Of a stretch of 64,000 bases of DNA, positions 55,370 to 64,000 are shown in pieces. Position 1 is the first letter of the stretch. Every line of letters begins with the position of its first letter. The notes under the pieces are model-generated. The model ran no database searches. It saw only the letters and a program-made list of their open reading frames with translations, and was not told the DNA's origin. The DNA is taken from positions 1,364,001 to 1,428,000 of the forward strand of contig NZ_CP119572.1 in assembly GCF_029278605.1 (NCBI RefSeq), read 5' to 3'. The position numbers and the translations under genes were made by a program. The stretch is from Cupriavidus sp. WKF15 (lineage in GTDB: Bacteria; Pseudomonadota; Gammaproteobacteria; Burkholderiales; Burkholderiaceae).

Positions 55370-56428
55370 ATGACATCGTCCACCTTGTCGCCGATTGCCG
55401 GCGAAGCCGCAACCCCTTTGGGTCATCTGCAGATCGCAGGCCAGCGTCGTCGCCGCATCCTGATCGCGGCGCTCGTACTGGCCACCGGCGTGGCCTATGG
55501 CCTGTTGCCGGGCCGCGCCGAAGCCCAGTCGAAGACCGTCGATCCCAAGGTGCTGCGCATCGGCTACCAGAAGTACGGCACGCTGACGCTGCTGAAGGCG
55601 CGCGGCACGCTGGAGAAGCGCCTTGCGCCGCAAGGCATTACGGTCAAGTGGACGGAGTTCCCGGCCGGCCCGCAACTGCTGGAAGGCCTCAATGTCGGCG
55701 CGATCGACTTCGGCACCGTCGGCGAAGCACCGCCGATCTTTGCGCAGGCCGCCGGTGCGCAGCTCGCCTATATCGGCAACGAACCGCCGGCGCCGACCGC
55801 CGAAGCCATCGTCGTGCCCAAGGGCTCCGCCATCAAGAGTGTGGCGGACTTGCGCGGCAAGCGCGTGGCGCTGAACAAGGGCTCGAACGTCCATTACCTG
55901 CTGGTGCGCCAGCTTGAGAAAGCGGGCATCCCCTATAACGAGATCCAGCCGGTCTATCTGCCGCCGGCCGATGCGCGTGCCGCCTTCGAGCGCGGCGCGG
56001 TGGACGCATGGGTGATCTGGGACCCGTTCCTGGCCGCCGCGGAAAAGCAGCTCGGCGCGCGCGTGCTGGCCGATGGCCGCGGCGCGGACGGCAAGAACGT
56101 GGTCAGCAACCACCAGTTCTACCTGGCCTCGCGCCCCTATGCGCAGGCAAAGCCGGAGATCGTGAAGCTGCTGCTCGATGAACTGGCATCGCTTGGCGCG
56201 TGGGCGGAAAAGAACCCGAAGGACGCGTCGGCCGTGCTGATCAGCGAACTCGGCCTGGAGCCCGCCGTGCTGGACCTGGCCGTGTCGCGATTCTCGTATG
56301 GCGCGCGGCCGGTGAGCGCCGACGTGCTGGCTGAACAGCAACGCATCGCCGACGTCTTCCATTCGCTCAAGCTGATCCCGAAGCCGATCAAGGTCGCGGA
56401 CGCGAGCTGGCAGCAGGCGCAGCGCTGA
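55370..56428 (+). CDS. ssuA: Aliphatic sulfonate ABC transporter substrate-binding protein SsuA
   Basis: 352 residues. A long N-terminus (QRRRRILIAALVLATGVAYG) acts as a signal peptide, cleaved near AEA. Then VLRIGYQKYGTLTLLKARGTLEKRL, the ligand loops EFPAGPQLLEGLNVGAIDFGTVGEAPPIFAQAAG, and VDAWVIWDPFLAA. It captures alkanesulfonates in the periplasm. The ribosome site is weak. ssuD follows after 36 bp. Confidence 0.94.
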   Translation: MTSSTLSPIAGEAATPLGHLQIAGQRRRRILIAALVLATGVAYGLLPGRAEAQSKTVDPKVLRIGYQKYGTLTLLKARGTLEKRLAPQGITVKWTEFPAGPQLLEGLNVGAIDFGTVGEAPPIFAQAAGAQLAYIGNEPPAPTAEAIVVPKGSAIKSVADLRGKRVALNKGSNVHYLLVRQLEKAGIPYNEIQPVYLPPADARAAFERGAVDAWVIWDPFLAAAEKQLGARVLADGRGADGKNVVSNHQFYLASRPYAQAKPEIVKLLLDELASLGAWAEKNPKDASAVLISELGLEPAVLDLAVSRFSYGARPVSADVLAEQQRIADVFHSLKLIPKPIKVADASWQQAQR

Positions 56429-56464
56429 AGCGCGCGCAAACCACAACGATAACGAGGTACCGAC

Positions 56465-57628
56465 ATGCAAGTTTTCTGGTTTATCCCGACCCACGGCGAC
56501 AGCCGCTACCTGGGCACGTCCGAGGGCGCGCGCGAGGTGGGCATCGACTACTTGAAGCAGGTGGCCGTGGCCGCCGACACGCTCGGCTACGAAGGCGTGC
56601 TGATCCCGACCGGCCGCTCTTGCGAAGATCCGTGGGTGGTGGCCTCCGCGCTGGCTGCCGTGACACAGCGCCTGCGTTTCCTCGTGGCCGTGCGTCCGGG
56701 ACTGATGACGCCGACGCTGGCCGCGCGCATGGCCGCCACCTTCGACCGCATTTCGGGCGGCCGGCTGCTGGTCAACCTGGTGACAGGCGGAGACGTGGCC
56801 GAACTCGAGGGTGATGGCCTGTTTCTCGACCACGCCGCGCGCTACGAAGCCTCGGCCGAATTCATCCGCATCTGGCGCGACGTGCTCGCGGCCAGCCATG
56901 ACAGCGGCGAGATCAGCTTTGAAGGGCGACACCTGAAGGTAAAGGGCGCGCGCGTGCTGTACCCGCCGTTGCAACGGCCGCATCCGCCGGTGTATTTCGG
57001 TGGCTCATCCGCCGCCGCGCACGAGCTCGCCGGGGAGCAGGTCGATACCTACCTGACCTGGGGCGAGCCGCCGGCGGAGGTCGCGCTGAAACTCGCCGAT
57101 GTGCGCCGCCATGCCGAGCGCCACGGCCGCACGGTGAAGTTCGGCATCCGGCTGCACGTGATCGTGCGCGAGACCGAGGCTGCCGCGTGGGCTGCGGCCG
57201 ACGCGCTGATCAGCCGGCTCGACGACGAGACCGTGGCACGCGCGCAGGCCGTGTTCGCGAAGATGGATTCGGAGGGCCAGCGCCGCATGGCGGCCTTGCA
57301 TGCCGGTGGCAGCAAGCGCACGCGCGAGGCACTGGAGATCAGCCCCAACCTGTGGGCCGGCGTGGGCCTGGTACGCGGTGGCGCCGGCACGGCGCTGGTC
57401 GGTGATCCGCAGCAGGTAGCCGAGCGCATCCGCGAATACGCGGAACTTGGCATCGATACCTTCGTGCTGTCCGGCTATCCGCACCTGGAAGAGGCTTACC
57501 GCTTCGCCGAGCTGGTGTTCCCCCTGCTGCCGCGTTCCGCGCGCAGCAAGCTGCCGGGCCAGGTGCTGTCGGGACCGTTCGGCGAAGTCATGGCGACCGG
57601 CATCGTGCCGCGCGCTTCGCAAAGCTGA
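56465..57628 (+). CDS. ssuD: FMNH2-dependent alkanesulfonate monooxygenase SsuD
   Basis: 387 residues of the bacterial luciferase-like TIM barrel. It starts [25 protein letters not shown], then [54 protein letters not shown] and [28 protein letters not shown]. It cleaves alkanesulfonates to aldehyde and sulfite. It works with SsuE, 1.3 kb upstream. Confidence 0.97.
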   Translation: MQVFWFIPTHGDSRYLGTSEGAREVGIDYLKQVAVAADTLGYEGVLIPTGRSCEDPWVVASALAAVTQRLRFLVAVRPGLMTPTLAARMAATFDRISGGRLLVNLVTGGDVAELEGDGLFLDHAARYEASAEFIRIWRDVLAASHDSGEISFEGRHLKVKGARVLYPPLQRPHPPVYFGGSSAAAHELAGEQVDTYLTWGEPPAEVALKLADVRRHAERHGRTVKFGIRLHVIVRETEAAAWAAADALISRLDDETVARAQAVFAKMDSEGQRRMAALHAGGSKRTREALEISPNLWAGVGLVRGGAGTALVGDPQQVAERIREYAELGIDTFVLSGYPHLEEAYRFAELVFPLLPRSARSKLPGQVLSGPFGEVMATGIVPRASQS

Positions 57629-57638
57629 GGAGATCGCC

Positions 57639-58439
57639 ATGTCTGCTTCTTCGGTAGCGTCGCGCCGCGATTGGCGCGCCGTAGCGCGCACGCTGGCGCC
57701 GTGGGTGGTGCCGGCAGTGCTGGTCATCGTCTGGCAGGCCGCATCGCAAGGCGGCTGGCTGTCGACGCGCGTGTTGCCGGCGCCGCTGGCCGTGGTGGAG
57801 GCCGCGTGGGGCCTCGCGCGTTCGGGCGAGCTGTGGCAGCACGTGTGGGTCAGCACCTGGCGCGCGCTGGTCGGGTTTGCCATCGGCGGCGGCCTCGGGT
57901 TGCTGCTGGGCCTGCTCACCGGTACGTTCCGCAGCGCCGCCACGCTGCTCGACAGCACGCTGCAGATGGTGCGCAATATCCCGCCGCTGGCGCTGATCCC
58001 GCTCGTGATCCTGTGGTTCGGCATCGACGAGACCGCCAAGCTGTTCCTGGTCGCGCTGGGCGTGTTCTTCCCGGTGTACCTGAACACGTTCCACGGCATC
58101 CGCGCGGTTGACCCGGGCCTGATCGAGATGGCGCGCAGCTATGGGCTGTCGGGCTGGCGTCTTTATCGCGAGGTGATCCTGCCCGGCGCGCTGCCCAGCA
58201 TCCTCGTTGGCGTGCGTTTCTCGCTCGGGTTGATGTGGGTGATCCTGATCGTGGCCGAGACCATCTCGGCGCAGTCCGGCATCGGCTACATGACCATGAA
58301 CGCGCGAGAGTTCCTGCAGACCGACGTGGTGCTGGTGGGCATCCTGCTCTATGCGCTGCTCGGCAAGCTGGCCGATGTGCTGTCACGCGGGCTGGAACGC
58401 TTCTGGCTGCGCTGGCATCCGGGCTACCAGGCCGCCTGA
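57639..58439 (+). CDS. ssuC: Aliphatic sulfonate ABC transporter permease SsuC
   Basis: 266 residues with about six membrane helices. The EAA loop reads EMARSYGLSGWRLYREVILPGALPSILVGVRFSLG. RNIPPLALIPLVILWFGIDETAK is also typical. AGGAG precedes the ATG, 10 bp after ssuD. Confidence 0.95.
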   Translation: MSASSVASRRDWRAVARTLAPWVVPAVLVIVWQAASQGGWLSTRVLPAPLAVVEAAWGLARSGELWQHVWVSTWRALVGFAIGGGLGLLLGLLTGTFRSAATLLDSTLQMVRNIPPLALIPLVILWFGIDETAKLFLVALGVFFPVYLNTFHGIRAVDPGLIEMARSYGLSGWRLYREVILPGALPSILVGVRFSLGLMWVILIVAETISAQSGIGYMTMNAREFLQTDVVLVGILLYALLGKLADVLSRGLERFWLRWHPGYQAA

Positions 58440-58451
58440 AGGAGATCCGAT

Positions 58452-59348
58452 ATGCAAAGCAATCCGGTAGAGCAGGCCGCGCTCGCGTATGCAGATGCGC
58501 GCCTGAAGGAGGCGGCTGCGCCGCGCCAGGGCGAAGCACGGACGGGCGGTGTTGCGCTGCATGTGCAGCAGGTGGTCAAGCGCTATGACGGCCGCGAGGT
58601 ACTGCACCGCATCGAACTGAGCGCGGCACCGGGCGAGTTCGTCGCCATCGTCGGACGCAGCGGCTGCGGCAAGAGCACCTTGCTGCGGCTGGTCGCGGGG
58701 CTGGAAGCATCGGACCATGGCGCCATCACGCTCGATGCGAAGCCGGCCCGCACGCTGCAGGACATCCGCGTGATGTTCCAGGACTCGCGCCTGCTGCCGT
58801 GGAAGCGCGTGCTGGAAAACGTGGCGCTGGGCCTGCCGCGCGAGCGTCGCGGCGATGCTGCCGCCGTGCTTGCGCAGGTCGGCCTTGCGGACCGAGCGGA
58901 TGCGTGGCCGGCGCGGCTTTCCGGCGGGCAGCGCCAACGCGTCGCGCTGGCGCGCGCTCTCGTGCATCACCCGCGGCTGCTGTTGCTCGACGAACCGCTC
59001 GGCGCACTGGACGCGCTGACGCGCATCGAGATGCAGGGACTGATCGAATCCCTATGGGATCGGCTCGGCTTTACCGCGCTGCTGGTGACGCATGACGTGT
59101 CCGAAGCGGTGGCCTTGGCCGACCGCATCGTACTGATCGAGGATGGCCGCGTTGCGATGGACGAACCCGTCGCGCTCGCCAGGCCACGGCAGCGTGGATC
59201 GGCAGCGTTCGCGCAGCTGGAAGAACGCGTGCTGCGGCGGGTCATGCAGCACACGCCGCTTGCCGCCTCCACGCCACAGACGGAGCGGGAACCCACGGCG
59301 GACTGGTCACTGGTGCGCACCGTGGAATCGGTGCGCTTCGCGGTGTAG
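58452..59348 (+). CDS. ssuB: Aliphatic sulfonate ABC transporter ATP-binding protein SsuB
   Basis: 298 residues: Walker [21 protein letters not shown]-loop [18 protein letters not shown], signature [19 protein letters not shown], Walker [17 protein letters not shown], and the switch His in [15 protein letters not shown]. It has a 35-residue N-terminal extension before the ATPase fold and a tail of about 50 residues; both are typical for SsuB of this group. Confidence 0.95.
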   Translation: MQSNPVEQAALAYADARLKEAAAPRQGEARTGGVALHVQQVVKRYDGREVLHRIELSAAPGEFVAIVGRSGCGKSTLLRLVAGLEASDHGAITLDAKPARTLQDIRVMFQDSRLLPWKRVLENVALGLPRERRGDAAAVLAQVGLADRADAWPARLSGGQRQRVALARALVHHPRLLLLDEPLGALDALTRIEMQGLIESLWDRLGFTALLVTHDVSEAVALADRIVLIEDGRVAMDEPVALARPRQRGSAAFAQLEERVLRRVMQHTPLAASTPQTEREPTADWSLVRTVESVRFAV

Positions 59349-59448
59349 GGGCGGATAAAAGGGATAAAAGCCGCTGGTGTAACGCATCCGGAACCCGCAC
59401 ATCGTCATTACACAATCTTCATACGCCTTCACAAAAGGAGCTTCTATC

Positions 59449-59664
59449 ATGAGCATTCAGGCGATCAACGTACGCAACCAGTTCCGCGGCAAGGTTGCCG
59501 CGATCATCGAAGGTCCGGTGGTGTCCGAAGTGGACGTGGAAACGCCGGCCGGCATCGTCACCTCGGTCATCACCACGCGCTCGATCCGCGATCTCGGCCT
59601 CACGCTGGGCAGCGAAGTCGTTGCGCTGGTCAAGGCCACCGAGGTGTCCATTGCCAAGTTGTAA
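59449..59664 (+). CDS. ssuF: Molbindin-type TOBE domain protein (SsuF-like)
   Basis: 71 residues, a single TOBE/Mop domain: SIQAINVRNQFRGKVAAIIEGPVVSEVDVETPAGIVTSVIT, ending LGSEVVALVKATEVSIAKL. Mop domains bind oxyanions such as molybdate or tungstate between subunits. In Pseudomonas putida a similar gene, ssuF, ends the ssuEADCBF operon and is needed for sulfonate use; the same order is seen here. A GGAG site precedes the ATG. Confidence 0.88.
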   Translation: MSIQAINVRNQFRGKVAAIIEGPVVSEVDVETPAGIVTSVITTRSIRDLGLTLGSEVVALVKATEVSIAKL

Positions 59665-59751
59665 GCCGCCGCGGGCCGTGTGCGCACGGCCCGCGGCTCG
59701 AACGTCAAACGGGAACACCGGCGCCGGGAGGCGCCAAAGGAAGAGAGAGGC

Positions 59752-60594
59752 ATGGCCATCGCAGGCGCGAATGCACCCGAAGCCAGGTTGAGCGCCCTGG
59801 AGCGCTACCTTGACACACTGCCGCGGCAGCCGCTGGCCGACCGCCAGCTTTGGCGCGATGCGCGCGGACAGGTGCAGGGCCAGTTCTTCAACTGTTCGCT
59901 GACCAGCGCGTTCGAGCCGCTGGTGACGCTGGCCGACCGCGCAGTCGTGGCGCACGAAGGCGCCATCCATACCTATGCGCAGGATGGCGTGGGCCTGGCC
60001 GCGTGGAAGCTGTTCGCGATGGCGGCCGACGACGCCACGCTGGTATCGCTGGACCGGCTGTCGCGCCTCGTGCACGCCGTCAATTACTTTGCCGCCGAGG
60101 GCGCGCACAAGCTTGTGCTCAACGTGCACAACCGCCTGCTGGCGGCGGTGGCGGATGACCACGGTTCGGCGTTCCGGCGTGCGCTGCAGTCGCTCGGGCT
60201 GCCGCTTGACCGTTTTGTGATTCAGGTGCCGGCCAGCGCCAATGACGACTTGCCATTGCTGCTGCACGTGGTCGGCAACTACCGGCGCAACGGCTTTGCG
60301 GTCAGCCTGCAGGCGTCCGATCCGGCCGAGGCCGGCGCGTTGATGGCGCACGCGTTGCCGGACTGGCTCAAGCTCGACATGCGCCGCACCTGGACCGATC
60401 GCCAGCTTGCCGGGCTGCGCGCCAGTGCCGCCAGCGCGGGCGTCACGCTGATCGGCCGGCGGCTGCAGGATGCCCTGAGCGTGGAACGCTTGCAGGCGGC
60501 CGGCATCGACCTTGGGCAGGGGGCATTCGCGGGCGGGCCGGTGACTCCCGCGGGCCTGCGCGAGCCCAGGACATTGAGCGAGGAGGTGGCATGA
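59752..60594 (+). CDS. EAL-domain-like protein, degenerate
   Basis: 280 residues. The fold reads like an EAL phosphodiesterase (FFNCSLTSAFEPLVTLADRAVVAHEGAIHTY, later HKLVLNVHNRLLAAV, DRFVIQVPASANDD, VSLQASDPAEAGALMAHALPDWLKLDM and a terminal GIDLGQGAFAGGP). However, the EAL motif itself is HEG, and the metal-binding Asp/Glu residues expected downstream are missing or shifted. It is therefore probably catalytically dead, acting as a c-di-GMP or protein-binding module. It lies between ssuF and the next hydrolase; the start follows AAGGAAGAGAGAGG. Confidence 0.75.
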   Translation: MAIAGANAPEARLSALERYLDTLPRQPLADRQLWRDARGQVQGQFFNCSLTSAFEPLVTLADRAVVAHEGAIHTYAQDGVGLAAWKLFAMAADDATLVSLDRLSRLVHAVNYFAAEGAHKLVLNVHNRLLAAVADDHGSAFRRALQSLGLPLDRFVIQVPASANDDLPLLLHVVGNYRRNGFAVSLQASDPAEAGALMAHALPDWLKLDMRRTWTDRQLAGLRASAASAGVTLIGRRLQDALSVERLQAAGIDLGQGAFAGGPVTPAGLREPRTLSEEVA

Positions 60595-61250
60595 CTGAGA
60601 GCAGCAAGCCGGTTCCGCGCCTGGACATTCCCAGGCACCTTCAGGTGCTGACCGTGCCGGGCCTGCATGGCAGCGGCCCGGGGCACTGGCAAAGCCGCTG
60701 GGAGCAGCGCTTCCCGGACTGGCAACGCATCGAGCAGCACGACTGGTCGCGCCCGAGCCTGCCGTTGTGGGCCGAACGCGTGTCCGAGGGCGTGATGCGT
60801 GCGCAGCGCGTGGCGGCGCGCGGCGCCGTGCTGGTCGCGCACAGCTTTGGCTGCCTGGCCACGCTGAGGCAGGCCGCACTGGATCCGGCCGGCATTGCCG
60901 GCGCGTTGCTGGTGGCGCCTGCCGACCCGGACAAGTTCGGCGTCGCCCATCTGCTGCCGACTTACCGGCTGCCGTTCCCCACTATCCTGGTCGCGAGCCG
61001 CAACGACCCGTGGATGCCCCAGCGCACGGCCTTCAGCTGGGGCACGCTGTGGGGCAGCGAACTCGTCGATGGGGGCACTCTGGGTCACATCAACGCGGAT
61101 TCCGGCCTTGGCGACTGGGGTGAAGGGCTGAGCCTGCTCGGCACTTTGCTGCAGCGGATCGCCTTCGAAGGTAGTGCCGAAGCCACTGGAGACCAGGCCG
61201 GGCCATGGGAAGCGGGCGTGGAAGTGGCCTCGACCGTGCCTTATATCTAA
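60591..61250 (+). CDS. RBBP9/YdeN-family alpha/beta hydrolase
   Basis: 219 residues. It starts with LTVPGLHGSGPGHWQSRWEQRFPDWQRI, the RBBP9 hallmark, and has the nucleophile VLVAHSFGCLATLR (Ser), the acid in VASRNDPWMP, and the His in GHINADSGLGDWGEG. It is a small serine hydrolase of unknown substrate. The start overlaps the EAL-like stop (ATGA), so the two are translationally coupled. Confidence 0.9.
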   Translation: MTESSKPVPRLDIPRHLQVLTVPGLHGSGPGHWQSRWEQRFPDWQRIEQHDWSRPSLPLWAERVSEGVMRAQRVAARGAVLVAHSFGCLATLRQAALDPAGIAGALLVAPADPDKFGVAHLLPTYRLPFPTILVASRNDPWMPQRTAFSWGTLWGSELVDGGTLGHINADSGLGDWGEGLSLLGTLLQRIAFEGSAEATGDQAGPWEAGVEVASTVPYI

Positions 61251-61319
61251 ATCATCTAAGAAAATTCGTAAAGATTCGTTCTGTTTATAAAGGCGTATCT
61301 GCAGAATTTGTCTCGTAGG

Positions 61320-61338
61320 CCGCCGCTTTATGCGGCGG
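61320..61338 (+). promoter_or_regulatory. Hairpin in the cysT leader
   Basis: CCGCCGC-tttat-GCGGCGG is followed by TTTCAT. The 60 bp before it are AT-rich with repeated ATTCGT motifs (61264-61279) and TTATAAA, the likely cysTWA promoter and activator region. Exact elements are uncertain. Confidence 0.4.
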
Positions 61339-61385
61339 TTTCATAAGTGAGGTCCGTGCGACGGGCTCACCACAGACGAGACGAC

Positions 61386-62342
61386 ATGCCACCCTCCATC
61401 TCCCTGGCGGACACGCCGCCACCGGCCGCGCCCGATGCGCGCGCCACCCGCAGTGCGCCGGGACGCAACGGCCGCCAGCGCTTCACGGTGCTGCCGGGCT
61501 TTGGCCTGTCGCTGGGCTTCACCATCTTCTACCTGACGCTGATCGTCCTGATCCCGCTGTCGGCCACTTTCCTGAAGACCTTCACGATGACGTGGGACGC
61601 CTTCTGGGCGACGGTGACCGCGCCGCGCGTGGTGGCTTCCTACCAGCTGAGCTTTGGCGCGTCGCTGATCGCGGCGATCATCAATACGGTCTTCGGGCTT
61701 GCGGTGGCCTGGGTGCTGGTGCGGTACCGCTTTCCGGGCAAGCGCCTGATCGATGCGCTGGTGGACCTGCCGTTCGCGCTGCCCACCGCCGTGGCCGGCA
61801 TCGCGCTGACGGCGCTGTTCGCGGGCAATGGCTGGATCGGCCGCTACCTCGAGCCGCTCGGCATCAAGGTCGCTTTCACCCCGCTGGGCGTGGTGGTGGC
61901 GCTGACGTTCATCGGCCTGCCGTTCGTCGTGCGCACGGTGCAGCCGGTGCTGGAGGACGTAGAGCAGGAGCTGGAAGAGGCCGCGGCCAGCCTTGGCGCC
62001 ACGCGCCTGCAGACCTTTGGCCGCGTGATCCTGCCGGCCATCGCGCCGGCGCTGCTGACGGGCTTTGCGCTGTCGTTCGCGCGTGCCACCGGCGAATACG
62101 GCTCGGTGGTATTCATCTCCGGCAACATGCCGATGGTCTCGGAAATCGCGCCGCTGATGATCTATTCCAAGCTCGAGCAGTACGACTATGCGGGCGCGAC
62201 CGCGGTGGCGGTGGTGATGCTGGTGATCTCCTTCGCGCTGCTGCTGCTGATCAACCTGCTGCAGGCCTGGACCCGCCGCCACCAGTCCGGCGTGCGCGAT
62301 GGCCTGGCACTGGAAGCGCCCGCCACGGGCAGGGAACACTGA
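61386..62342 (+). CDS. cysT: Sulfate/thiosulfate ABC transporter permease CysT (CysU)
   Basis: 318 residues: an N-terminal Pro/Ala-rich tail, then six membrane helices. Motifs: [43 protein letters not shown] and the EAA loop [51 protein letters not shown]. It partners with CysW and CysA for sulfate uptake. First gene of cysTWA. Confidence 0.96.
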   Translation: MPPSISLADTPPPAAPDARATRSAPGRNGRQRFTVLPGFGLSLGFTIFYLTLIVLIPLSATFLKTFTMTWDAFWATVTAPRVVASYQLSFGASLIAAIINTVFGLAVAWVLVRYRFPGKRLIDALVDLPFALPTAVAGIALTALFAGNGWIGRYLEPLGIKVAFTPLGVVVALTFIGLPFVVRTVQPVLEDVEQELEEAAASLGATRLQTFGRVILPAIAPALLTGFALSFARATGEYGSVVFISGNMPMVSEIAPLMIYSKLEQYDYAGATAVAVVMLVISFALLLLINLLQAWTRRHQSGVRDGLALEAPATGREH

Positions 62343-62343
62343 C

Positions 62344-63267
62344 ATGGCCGGCGCAGTTTCGGGCCGCCTCGGGCGGCTGGGCCCGGCCCATCACAAGTTC
62401 GACGCCACCGGCGAAGCGCCGTGGGTGCGCTACACGCTGATCACCGTGGCGGTCCTGTTCCTCACGCTGTTCCTGTTCGTGCCGCTGGCTTCGGTCTTCT
62501 ACGAGGCCCTGCGCAAGGGCGTGCAGACCTACTGGGAAGCGCTGATCGAGCCGGATGCGCTGTCGGCGATCCAGCTCACGCTGACCGTGGCCGCCATCGC
62601 GGTGCCACTGAACCTCGTGTTCGGCGTGGCGGCGGCGTGGGCCATTGCCAAGTTCGAGTTCCCCGGCAAGAACCTGCTGATCACGCTGATCGACCTGCCG
62701 TTCTCGGTGTCGCCGGTGATCTCGGGGCTGGTGTACGTGCTGCTGTTCGGCGCGCAGGGCTGGTTCGGCCCGTGGCTCGAGGCGCATGACATCAAGATCA
62801 TGTTCGCGGTGCCGGGCATCGTGCTGGCCACCATCTTCGTGACCTTCCCGTTCGTGGCGCGCGAGCTGATTCCGCTGATGCAGGCGCAGGGCAGCGAAGA
62901 GGAAGAGGCAGCCATCGTGCTGGGCGCGTCGGGCTGGCAGACGTTCCGGCACATCACGCTGCCCAACATCCGCTGGGGCCTGCTCTATGGCGTGATCCTG
63001 TGCAATGCGCGCGCCATGGGCGAGTTCGGCGCGGTGTCGGTGGTGTCGGGCCATATCCGCGGGCTGACCAACACCATGCCGCTGCACGTCGAGATCCTCT
63101 ACAACGAATACAACTTCGCGGCGGCATTCGCGGTGGCGTCGCTGCTGACGCTGCTGGCCCTGGTCACGCTGGGCATCAAGACGCTGGTGGAATTCCGCGC
63201 CCGCAAGGAAAACCAAGAGGCCGCCATGGAGCATCCGCTGGCCGCACTGCAAGGACAGGCATCATGA
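62344..63267 (+). CDS. cysW: Sulfate ABC transporter permease CysW
   Basis: 307 residues with six membrane helices: [45 protein letters not shown] and the EAA loop [53 protein letters not shown]. It starts 1 bp after the cysT stop and overlaps cysA by ATGA. Confidence 0.97.
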   Translation: MAGAVSGRLGRLGPAHHKFDATGEAPWVRYTLITVAVLFLTLFLFVPLASVFYEALRKGVQTYWEALIEPDALSAIQLTLTVAAIAVPLNLVFGVAAAWAIAKFEFPGKNLLITLIDLPFSVSPVISGLVYVLLFGAQGWFGPWLEAHDIKIMFAVPGIVLATIFVTFPFVARELIPLMQAQGSEEEEAAIVLGASGWQTFRHITLPNIRWGLLYGVILCNARAMGEFGAVSVVSGHIRGLTNTMPLHVEILYNEYNFAAAFAVASLLTLLALVTLGIKTLVEFRARKENQEAAMEHPLAALQGQAS

Positions 63268-64000
63268 GCATTCAGGTCAAGAACGTAGAGAAGCGCTTTG
63301 GCGATTTCGTCGCGCTGGACAACGTCTCGCTGGACTTCGAAGAGGGCGAGCTGACGGCGCTGCTCGGGCCGTCGGGCTGCGGCAAGACCACGCTGCTGCG
63401 CATCATCGCCGGCCTGGAGCGGGCCGACGCGGGCCAGATCGTGCTGGCCGGGCGCGATGCCTCGCAGCAGCATGTGCGCCAGCGCCAGGTGGGCTTCGTG
63501 TTCCAGCACTATGCGCTGTTCAAGCATATGAGCGTGTTCGAGAACGTCGCCTTCGGCCTGCGCGTCAAGCCGCGCGCCGAACGCCCGGGCGAAGCGCAGA
63601 TCCGCGAGAAGGTGAAGTCGCTGCTGGAACTGGTGCAGCTCGACTGGCTGGCCGACCGCTATCCCGCGCAGCTTTCGGGCGGGCAGCGCCAGCGTATCGC
63701 GCTGGCCCGCGCGCTGGCGGTGGAACCGCGCGTGCTGCTGCTCGACGAGCCATTCGGCGCGCTCGACGCCAAGGTGCGCAAGGAACTGCGCCGCTGGCTG
63801 CGCCGCCTGCATGACGAACTCCACGTGACCAGCGTGTTCGTCACGCATGACCAGGAAGAGGCGCTCGAAGTGGCCGACCAGGTCGTGCTGATGAACCGTG
63901 GCCGCGTCGAGCAGTTTGGTTCGCCGGAGGCGGTCTACAACCATCCGGCTACGCCGTTCGTGTTCGGCTTTCTCGGCAATGTCAATCTGTTCCACGGCCG
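63264..64000 (+). CDS. cysA: Sulfate ABC transporter ATP-binding protein CysA (5' part)
   Basis: The first 245 codons are present; the gene continues past the window. Walker [22 protein letters not shown]-loop [27 protein letters not shown], signature [19 protein letters not shown], Walker [21 protein letters not shown], and [20 protein letters not shown]. The start of the regulatory tail is visible ([13 protein letters not shown]). It is the ATPase for CysTW. Confidence 0.97.
   Translation, partial: MSIQVKNVEKRFGDFVALDNVSLDFEEGELTALLGPSGCGKTTLLRIIAGLERADAGQIVLAGRDASQQHVRQRQVGFVFQHYALFKHMSVFENVAFGLRVKPRAERPGEAQIREKVKSLLELVQLDWLADRYPAQLSGGQRQRIALARALAVEPRVLLLDEPFGALDAKVRKELRRWLRRLHDELHVTSVFVTHDQEEALEVADQVVLMNRGRVEQFGSPEAVYNHPATPFVFGFLGNVNLFHG

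Overview
The window is a high-GC stretch of a beta-proteobacterial chromosome, most likely Cupriavidus or a close Ralstonia relative. Evidence for this is the rpsF-priB-rpsR-rplI-dnaB order, a 3-hydroxybutyrate oligomer hydrolase of the kind found in polyhydroxybutyrate-storing Burkholderiales, the ssuEADCBF layout, and the general protein style. I had no database access. All family calls come from reading motifs and family architecture, and the species is an inference.

Layout. 1-2.4 kb: a minus-strand MarR-regulated EmrA/OprM-type drug efflux operon, running off the left edge. 2.5-9.4 kb: plus-strand housekeeping genes (typA, a chemotaxis receptor, a 3-hydroxyisobutyryl-CoA hydrolase-like enzyme, an FMN reductase, dusA). 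9.4-12.4 kb: an accessory-looking stretch with two tandem terminator-ended transcripts that could be small RNAs, a 47-residue lipoprotein, tRNA-His, and several small unknown genes. 12.4-21.0 kb: a tightly packed four-gene minus-strand operon encoding a CHAT-SIR2 fusion, a large nSTAND NTPase with a WD40-like propeller, a cytosolic alpha/beta hydrolase and a second caspase-fold (C25/CHAT-like) protease. This reads as a conflict or anti-phage type system and is the most interesting object here.

21.4-33 kb: lexA with two perfect tandem SOS boxes, an asparaginase, the S6/PriB/S18/L9 operon, dnaB, a DUF47-Pit phosphate transporter pair, an NlpC/P60 hydrolase, PIN-PhoH, Bcp, and an Mth938-like protein. 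33-40 kb: alaA-hom-thrC (alanine and threonine synthesis), then moeA-moaD-moaE (molybdopterin) with crcB. 40-46 kb: a TetR regulator and a complete branched-chain-amino-acid-type ABC transporter. 46-51 kb: the 3HB-oligomer hydrolase, then clpB behind a sigma-32-like promoter. 51.2-52.9 kb: an intact IS3-family element sitting between the two arms of a palindromic repeat.

53-64 kb: a sulfur-scavenging supercluster. It holds a sulfate-binding protein, the ssuEADCBF alkanesulfonate operon, two interposed genes (a degenerate EAL-type protein and an RBBP9-like hydrolase), and cysTWA, which runs off the right edge. A compact three-hairpin putative RNA lies between the IS and sbp.
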